From positions 1-35,545 of the forward strand of contig NZ_JAAXKY010000075.1 of assembly GCF_012911925.1 (NCBI RefSeq): 35,545 nucleotides of DNA, in the 5' to 3' direction. A program made the position numbers and the translations under genes. The notes under the pieces are model-generated. The model was given only the letters and a program-made list of their open reading frames with translations, did not search any database and was not told the origin of the DNA. The stretch's first letter is position 1, and every line of letters begins with the position of its first letter. Of the stretch, positions 30,553 through 35,545 are shown in pieces. Source of the DNA: Pseudonocardia xinjiangensis (GTDB lineage Bacteria > Actinomycetota > Actinomycetes > Mycobacteriales > Pseudonocardiaceae).

Positions 30553-31914
30553 ATGTCAGCAGCTTCCGGAGAACGAGCCGCTCGGCAACCGTCCTCAGTC
30601 CGCCGGGTCGTCGTCGCGAGCCTCGTGGGCACATCACTGGAGTGGTACGACTTCTTCATCTACGGCACCGCCGCCGCGCTGGTGTTCAACCATCTGTTCT
30701 TCCCGAGCTTCGACCCGCTCGTCGGCACCCTGCTCGCCTTCACGACCTATGCCGTCGGTTTCGTCGCCCGCCCGCTGGGCGGCATCGTCTTCGGCCACTA
30801 CGGCGACAAGGTGGGACGCAAGAACGTCCTCGTGGCGACGCTGCTGCTGATGGGCGTCGCGACGTTCGCGATCGGGCTGATGCCCACCTACGAGACGATC
30901 GGGGTATGGGCACCGATCCTGCTCGTGCTGCTGCGTTTCCTGCAGGGGCTCGGGCTGGGCGGGGAATGGGGCGGCGCCGTCCTCATGACCCTGGAGTCCG
31001 GCGATCCCACCAAGCGCGGGCTCAACGCGAGCTGGCCGCAGGTGGGCGTGCCGATCGGCCTGCTCCTCGCCAACGGGGTGCTGTCGCTCATGGGCGGCGT
31101 CACCGGCGACGACGCCTTCATGTCCTGGGGCTGGCGCGTCCCGTTCCTGCTCAGTGGGTTGCTGGTGCTGGTCGGTCTCTGGATCCGGCTGACCGTCGCC
31201 GAGAGCCCGCTGTTCCGGGAGGTCGAGACGAAGCAGGTCAAGGCCCGCGCGCCGATCGTGGACGTGCTGCAGCGCTACCCGCGGCAGGTGCTGCTCGCCG
31301 TCGGTGCCCGCGTCGGGGTGGACGTGGCGTTCTACATCTTCGTCCTGTTCATCACCACCTACGTCGTGACGTACCTGAAGCTGCCGCAGAGCTACGCCCT
31401 CAACGCCGTGCTGATCGCGGCGGCGTGCCAGGTGGTCTTCATCCCGTTCTTCGGCTCGCTGTCCGACCGGATCGGCAGGCGCCCGGTGTACCTGGCGGGG
31501 GCGGTCGGCGCCGCCATCTGGACGTTCGCGTTCTTCGCGCTGCTCGACACGGGCAACTTCCTGCTGATCGTCCTGGCCGCTGTGGTGGCGCTGGTGTTCC
31601 ACGCCGCGATGTACGGGCCGCAGGCCTCGTTCATCGCGGAGATGTTCCCGACGCAGGTGCGCTACAGCGGGGCGTCCATGGGCTACCAGCTGGCCGGTGT
31701 GGTGGGCGGCGCGCTGGCGCCGATCATCGCCACGGCCCTGCTGAGCCAGTACGACAGTGGGCTCGCCGTGTCGATCTACGCCACCGTCGCCCTCGCCATC
31801 ACGGTGCTGTGCGTGCTGGTGGCGAAGGAGACCTCGCGGTCCGATCTCGATGCCGAGGACGCGGCGTTCGAGGCCGGCGCTGCGCGGAGTGTGCGGCTCG
31901 CCGGCGGCCGGTGA
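30553..31914 (+). CDS. MHS-family (metabolite:H+ symporter) MFS permease
   Basis: The predicted protein has 453 residues from ATG 30553, with GAGGAG 6-8 nt upstream. Twelve membrane helices are visible. Family hallmarks are VASLVGTSLEWYDFFIYGTAAALVF in helix 1, FVARPLGGIVFGHYGDKVGRKNVL (motif A) and RFLQGLGLGGEWGGAVLMTLE. The second half has GSLSDRIGRRPVYLAG. MHS proteins import organic acids, osmolytes such as proline or betaine, or shikimate-like compounds by proton symport. Which one applies here is not readable. A strong terminator follows, so the gene is likely monocistronic. Confidence 0.88.
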   Translation: MSAASGERAARQPSSVRRVVVASLVGTSLEWYDFFIYGTAAALVFNHLFFPSFDPLVGTLLAFTTYAVGFVARPLGGIVFGHYGDKVGRKNVLVATLLLMGVATFAIGLMPTYETIGVWAPILLVLLRFLQGLGLGGEWGGAVLMTLESGDPTKRGLNASWPQVGVPIGLLLANGVLSLMGGVTGDDAFMSWGWRVPFLLSGLLVLVGLWIRLTVAESPLFREVETKQVKARAPIVDVLQRYPRQVLLAVGARVGVDVAFYIFVLFITTYVVTYLKLPQSYALNAVLIAAACQVVFIPFFGSLSDRIGRRPVYLAGAVGAAIWTFAFFALLDTGNFLLIVLAAVVALVFHAAMYGPQASFIAEMFPTQVRYSGASMGYQLAGVVGGALAPIIATALLSQYDSGLAVSIYATVALAITVLCVLVAKETSRSDLDAEDAAFEAGAARSVRLAGGR

Positions 31915-31933
31915 TCCGAGGCCGACGAGGCCG

Positions 31934-31975
31934 GATGCCCAGCGATCCCTCCGGGGGTCGCTGGGCATCGCTGTT
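31934..31975 (+). terminator. Rho-independent terminator after MHS permease
   Basis: GATGCCCAGCGATCCC (31934-31949) pairs with GGGGTCGCTGGGCATC (31954-31969): 16 positions with one wobble around a 4-nt loop. GCTG and a TTTT run follow. It lies 19 nt after the stop and is the most convincing intrinsic terminator in the window. Confidence 0.85.
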
Positions 31976-32435
31976 TTCCGGTGTCCTCACGCATTCCGTT
32001 CGAGGTGCCCCGGCCGTTTCCGGGTGCCGGCCTGTCGAAACGGGCTGCTGTCGGAACCGTCGTCATTCCCGGGCGGCGCGAGCGGCGGGGTCTTCTGGGA
32101 TCTTCCCGGCGAACCGGAACACCGACACGTTCACCCGAGGCCGGTGACGGGCTGCCGCCGGGGTCGGTGGGGCCGTCGTGCCACCCAGTGGCACGGGCCG
32201 CGATCTGGAAGTTTGCCGGGCGGTACGTTCGTTGCCGCCATGGCCTGCGCCTTTCCGAATTGCTGAGGGCGCGCCCCGCAGAATCTCGTGAGTCACCTTA
32301 CCCGAGATTATTCTGATCTGCTTAGTGACGCTAACATGCGATGGTGCCCGATTCCTGCCCGGCGTGGTGTGCGGTCCGCCGCGGCAATCGGCCCCGAATC
32401 TCAAGCGCACGTCAAGATGCAGTAAGGATTCCGTG
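31976..32435. promoter_or_regulatory. Non-coding stretch upstream of chorismate mutase gene
   Basis: No supported gene lies in these 460 nt. The right end becomes notably AT-richer (about 32280-32340). There an inverted repeat AATCTCG (32282-32288) / CGAGATT (32303-32309) is followed by TTAG-TGACG-CTAA (32322-32334), a small palindrome that could be an operator, and TAACAT as a weak -10 candidate. These features suggest a regulated promoter for the downstream gene. The exact boxes are uncertain. Confidence 0.4.
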
Positions 32436-32948
32436 ATGTCTGTCGACAGTTCTGTCGAGCTCGCCGATTTCGGTTCGCTGGTCGACCTGGCCGTTCAGCG
32501 CATTCTCGTGAGCGACGAGGTCGCGGCGACGAAGTTCTGGACGGGGACGCCCGTGGAGGACCCGCTGCGCGAGCGGCAGGTACTGGCGGAGGCCGGACGT
32601 CGAGCGGCACAGATGGGGCTGGACCGGGAGATGGCCGTCCGGTTCTTCCGGAGCCAGATCGACGCCAGCAAGGTCGTGCAACGCGGAATGCTGGGCCGAT
32701 GGCGGGCCCACCCGGATCTCGCCCCCACCGCCCCGCCGGACCTGCACGCGATCCGCACGCGGCTCGACGCGCTCACCGGTCAGATGCTGGAGCAGCTGCG
32801 GGCCACCCACGCCCTCCGCCGGCATTCGTCGTTGTGCCGGACCCTCCTGCTCGATGCGCGGGTTCCCGTGGTCGCCATGCACGATCTCGACGGGTTGCAC
32901 CGGCGCGCGCTCGACGTCGCCGTCGAGTTCGTCTGCCTGCCCGCCTGA
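32436..32948 (+). CDS. Chorismate mutase, AroQ gamma class, apparently not secreted
   Basis: The predicted protein has 170 residues from ATG 32436 (GTG 32433 also in frame), with AAGGA upstream. It converts chorismate to prephenate. LVDLAVQRILVSDEVAATKFWTGTPVEDPLRERQVL is the gamma-class core. By alignment to the secreted Mycobacterium tuberculosis enzyme, Arg22, Lys33, Arg45 and Arg107 match catalytic Arg49, Lys60, Arg72 and Arg134, with Gln82 in place of Glu109, as in other AroQ enzymes. Gamma-class enzymes normally carry a signal peptide. Here the N-terminus MSVDSSVELADFGSL is polar, and upstream in-frame sequence adds no hydrophobic segment. Confidence 0.82.
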   Translation: MSVDSSVELADFGSLVDLAVQRILVSDEVAATKFWTGTPVEDPLRERQVLAEAGRRAAQMGLDREMAVRFFRSQIDASKVVQRGMLGRWRAHPDLAPTAPPDLHAIRTRLDALTGQMLEQLRATHALRRHSSLCRTLLLDARVPVVAMHDLDGLHRRALDVAVEFVCLPA

Positions 32949-32967
32949 GCCGCGACCCCCGAGACGA

Positions 32968-33014
32968 GTTAAGTCACCACCGTTCTCTTGTTATGTATAC
33001 GCCGTAGTGTTAAC
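32968..33014 (+). promoter_or_regulatory. Candidate promoter/operator of molybdenum oxidoreductase operon
   Basis: An AT-rich island precedes the operon. TTAAGT (32969-32974) and TATGTA (32992-32997) are 17 nt apart and could be -35 and -10 boxes. The palindromes GTATAC (32995-33000) and GTTAAC (33009-33014) overlap or follow the -10, where a regulator could bind. The assignment is by pattern only. Confidence 0.45.
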
Positions 33015-33051
33015 TTCGCCGCGTCGAGCTCAGGGACGGACGGAGGATCAC

Positions 33052-33591
33052 GTGGTCGAGGTACGGATGCGGGTCAACGGGGCCGTGCGGTCACTCGAGG
33101 TGGAGCCGCGGGTCAGCCTGCTCGACGCGCTGCGCGACCATCTCGGCCTCACCGGCACGAAGAAGGGCTGCAACCAGGGAGCCTGCGGTGCGTGCACCGT
33201 GCTCGTCGACGGTGAGCGGATCAACTCCTGCCTCGCGCTGGCCGTGCAGTACGCGGGCCGCGAGGTCGTCACCATCGAAGGGGTGGCGGCCGACGGGCAG
33301 GCCCACCCGCTGCAGGAGGCCTTCATCCGCAACGACGGCTTCCAGTGCGGCTACTGCACGTCGGGCCAGATCTGCTCCGCCATCGGGATGCTGGCCGAGC
33401 ACCGGGCCGGCGTGCCCAGCGCGGTCACCGAGCACCTCGCGGCCGACGTCGAGCTGTCGGCGGCCGAGATCCGGGAGCGGATGAGCGGGAACCTGTGCCG
33501 CTGCGGCGCGTACAACGGGATCGTCGAGTCGATCCAGGACGTCGCCTCGGGTGACCCGGGTGACCACGACGTGCCGGAGACCGTCCGATGA
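33052..33591 (+). CDS. Aldehyde/xanthine oxidoreductase 2Fe-2S subunit
   Basis: The predicted protein has 179 residues from GTG 33052, with GGAGG 5 nt upstream. ATG 33067 is an alternative. The plant-type ferredoxin site is C40-N-Q-G-A-C45-G-A-C48 with Cys60, and the second 2Fe-2S domain has FQCGYCTSGQ and NLCRCGAYNGI. It passes electrons from the molybdenum cofactor to FAD. Unlike E. coli PaoA it shows no Tat signal, so the complex is expected in the cytoplasm. Its stop overlaps the next start by 4 nt (33588-33591). Confidence 0.9.
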   Translation: MVEVRMRVNGAVRSLEVEPRVSLLDALRDHLGLTGTKKGCNQGACGACTVLVDGERINSCLALAVQYAGREVVTIEGVAADGQAHPLQEAFIRNDGFQCGYCTSGQICSAIGMLAEHRAGVPSAVTEHLAADVELSAAEIRERMSGNLCRCGAYNGIVESIQDVASGDPGDHDVPETVR

Positions 33592-34583
33592 GGTCGTTCG
33601 CCTACGTGAGCGCACCCGACGTCGCCACCGCGGTCCGCGCCATCGCGTCCGAGCCCCGCGCGAAGTTCATCGGGGGCGGCACGAACCTCGTCGACCTCAT
33701 GCGCGAGGACATCGAGCAGCCCGAGACGGTCGTCGACATCAGCGGCATCGCCCTGACCGGGGTGGAGGAGCTGCCCGGCGGCGGGCTCCGGATCGGCGCT
33801 CTGGTCCGCAACAGCCACCTCGCCACGCACCCGCTCGTCCGCAGCCGCTACCCGGTGCTGGCCCAGGCGATCCTGACCGGCGCGTCGGCGCAGCTGCGGA
33901 ACATGGCGACGGTCGGCGGCAACCTGCTGCAGCGCACCCGCTGCCCGTACTTCTACGACCTCGCGGCCGCCTGCAACAAGCGCGAGCCGGGCAGCGGCTG
34001 CGACGCGCTCGGCGGGTTCACCCGCAACCACGCCGTGCTCGGCGCGAGCGAGAGCTGCATCGCCACCCACCCCTCCGACATGTGCGTCGCCCTCGCCGCG
34101 CTCGACGCCGTCGTCGAGGTGGAGAGCGTGCGGGGCGTCCGGCGGATCCCGCTCGTCGGGTTCCACCGGCTTCCGGGCGACAGCCCGCACGTCGAGACCG
34201 AGATCGCGGCGGACGAGATGGTCACCGCCGTCGAGCTGCCGGCCCTGCCGGTGGCCGCCACGTCGCGCTATCGCAAGGTGCGCGACCGGGCGTCGTTCGC
34301 CTTCGCGCTCGTGTCGGTCGCCGCGGCGCTGGAGGTGCGCGACGGCACGGTGGCCGCGGTCCGGCTGGCGCTCGGCGGCGTGGCGGCGAAGCCGTGGCGG
34401 GCCCACGAGGCGGAGCGCCTGCTGCTCGGGGCGGCGCCGACGGAGGAGTCGTTCCGGCTGGCCGCCGCGGCCGAGCTCGCGCCCGCCGTCGCCCAGCCGC
34501 ACAACACGTTCAAGATCGAGCTGGCGCAGCGGTCGATCGTCGCGGTGTTCCGGCAGCTGCTCGCAGAGGGGGGTGCGGCATGA
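33588..34583 (+). CDS. Aldehyde/xanthine oxidoreductase FAD subunit, PaoB-like with extra Cys cluster
   Basis: The predicted protein has 331 residues. The FAD-binding fold shows KFIGGGTNLVDLMRE and MATVGGNLLQRTRCPYFYD. Between about residues 119 and 166, five cysteines occur (119, 129, 138, 157 and 166) in CNKREPGSGCDALGG and ESCIATHPSDMC. This arrangement is typical of the PaoB/YagS branch, which binds an additional 4Fe-4S cluster. CO-dehydrogenase medium subunits lack it. The gene is coupled on both sides by 4-nt overlaps, which fits a three-subunit complex. Confidence 0.9.
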   Translation: MRSFAYVSAPDVATAVRAIASEPRAKFIGGGTNLVDLMREDIEQPETVVDISGIALTGVEELPGGGLRIGALVRNSHLATHPLVRSRYPVLAQAILTGASAQLRNMATVGGNLLQRTRCPYFYDLAAACNKREPGSGCDALGGFTRNHAVLGASESCIATHPSDMCVALAALDAVVEVESVRGVRRIPLVGFHRLPGDSPHVETEIAADEMVTAVELPALPVAATSRYRKVRDRASFAFALVSVAAALEVRDGTVAAVRLALGGVAAKPWRAHEAERLLLGAAPTEESFRLAAAAELAPAVAQPHNTFKIELAQRSIVAVFRQLLAEGGAA

Positions 34584-35545
34584 CCCAGGTGGAGAACCGT
34601 CCGCTGACCGCGACGCCCGGCTCCCTCGTCGGCCGGCCGGTCGACCGCGTGGACGGCACGGCCAAGACGAGCGGCGCCGCCCGCTTCTCCGCGGAGTACC
34701 CCTACGCCGACCTCGCGCACGCCGCGCTGGTGTACGCGACGGTCAGCCGGGCGCGGATCACCGGCATCGACACCGCCGCCGCGTCGGCGGTCGACGGCGT
34801 GCTCTCGGTGATCACGCACCTCAACGCGCCGCCGATGAAGCCACCCCGGCCCGTCAACTACATGAACCTGAGCACGCTCGCCTCGGCGACGTCGGTGAAC
34901 TACCTCAACACCGACGAGGTGCACTGGAACGGGCAGCCGGTGGCCGTCGTCGTCGCCGAGACGCTCGACGCCGCGCAGGAGGCCGCCGGGCTGGTCGCCG
35001 TCACCTACGAGGAGCTGCCCGCGACGGTGGACTTCGCCGCCGAGGAGGGCAACGCGACGCCGCAGAAGAGCAGCCCCGTCGACTCGGGAGGCGCGAAGAA
35101 GGGTGACGCGGTGGCTGCGCTCGCCGCCGCGCCCGTCTCGGTGGACCTGCGGTTCACCACGCCGGGGCACAACCACAACGCACTCGAACCGCACGCGACC
35201 ACGGCCGTGTGGGACGGCGACACCCTCGTGGTCCACGAAGGGGCCCAGAACGTCGCGTGGGTGCGTGACCAGCTCGCGTGGAGGTTCGACGTCCCCCCGG
35301 CCTCGGTGCGCGTGATCGCCCCGTTCGTCGGGGGCGCGTTCGGCGGCAAGACGACGGTCTGGGCGGGCACCATCCTCACCGTGCTGGCGGCGCGGGTGAC
35401 CGGCCGTCCGGTCCGCATGATGCTCACCCGCGAGGGCGTCTTCCGCACCGTCGGCGGTCGCACCCCGTCGACGCAGCGGGTGGCGATCGGCGCGGAGACC
35501 GACGGCCGCATGACCGCCCTGATCCACACCAGCGTCACGCGGGTG
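34580..35545 (+). CDS. Aldehyde/xanthine oxidoreductase molybdopterin subunit (partial, runs off window)
   Basis: The first 322 codons are open to the window end, against about 700-780 for the family. Visible are LVGRPVDRVDGTAKTSGAARFSAEY, the substrate-access domain (NYLNTDEVHWNGQPVAVVVAETLDAA), then HNHNALEPHATTAVWDGDTL, VAWVRDQLAWRF and the Moco-binding IAPFVGGAFGGKT. These match the PaoC/YagR type. The family hydroxylates aldehydes or N-heterocycles with water as oxygen source. The catalytic Glu near the C-terminus and any maturation gene lie beyond the window. ATG 34580 overlaps the FAD-subunit stop by 4 nt. Confidence 0.92.
   Translation, partial: MTQVENRPLTATPGSLVGRPVDRVDGTAKTSGAARFSAEYPYADLAHAALVYATVSRARITGIDTAAASAVDGVLSVITHLNAPPMKPPRPVNYMNLSTLASATSVNYLNTDEVHWNGQPVAVVVAETLDAAQEAAGLVAVTYEELPATVDFAAEEGNATPQKSSPVDSGGAKKGDAVAALAAAPVSVDLRFTTPGHNHNALEPHATTAVWDGDTLVVHEGAQNVAWVRDQLAWRFDVPPASVRVIAPFVGGAFGGKTTVWAGTILTVLAARVTGRPVRMMLTREGVFRTVGGRTPSTQRVAIGAETDGRMTALIHTSVTRV

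Noticed and set aside
1..35545. Search by eye for tRNA, rRNA, CRISPR arrays, transposases, phage integrases and toxin-antitoxin pairs
   Set aside because: No cloverleaf, spaced short repeat array, DDE/serine/tyrosine recombinase motif or recognisable toxin-antitoxin pair was found.

Overview
This is a very high-GC window with GTG starts, purine-rich ribosome sites, many short ATGA gene overlaps, an AfsR/SARP-type regulator, an EgtD-family methyltransferase and an actinobacterial-style YidD. It looks like chromosomal DNA of an actinomycete. A Pseudonocardiaceae-like host is my inference, not something the sequence proves. I see no rRNA, tRNA, CRISPR array, transposase or phage gene.

Layout. 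1-3.3 kb: two tandem secreted phosphodiester-glycosidase (NAGPA-domain) paralogues. Their upstream blocks are conserved, and a decayed FecCD-type permease lies on the other strand between them. 3.5-7.3 kb: a YidD protein with a tyrosine-rich head, a large hairpin repeat, a frameshifted Orn/Lys/Arg-type decarboxylase, an alpha/beta hydrolase and a DUF1772 protein. 7.3-14.3 kb: a 1050-aa SARP/ATPase regulator behind three 11-bp-spaced CACAG repeats, a DoxX-like protein, a Tat/lipoprotein esterase, MgtC and a DHA2-type exporter. 14.3-19.5 kb: a sugar unit on the minus strand (rpiA, FGGY kinase, aldehyde dehydrogenase), divergent from a FadR-type GntR regulator, then YccF. 19.6-23.3 kb: an FAD oxidase, a YoaK-family protein, a short PucR-like regulator and a DUF2975 membrane protein with twin palindromic operators.

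23.3-26.5 kb: a translationally coupled operon of an acyl-adenylate ligase, a membrane acyltransferase 3 and a VOC enzyme. Its promoter carries a second triple CACAG array like the one before the SARP gene, so one OmpR/PhoB-fold regulator may control both. 26.5-28.2 kb: a helical hypothetical protein, then a TetR gene and a peroxiredoxin-like gene that meet head to head with both 5' ends missing, as if a deletion joined them. 28.2-32 kb: a second copy of the hairpin repeat, a LacI regulator, an EgtD-family methyltransferase whose two known substrate-selecting residues are both glycine, and an MHS-family permease ending in a strong terminator. 32.4-35.5 kb: a gamma-class chorismate mutase without an evident signal peptide, and the start of a PaoABC-like molybdenum aldehyde/xanthine oxidoreductase operon cut by the window end.

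The best candidates for new biology are the shared CACAG operators linking the SARP gene to the ligase/acyltransferase/VOC operon, the EgtD homologue with a re-cut substrate pocket, the repeated near-perfect hairpin element, and the head-to-head gene fusion near 27.65 kb.
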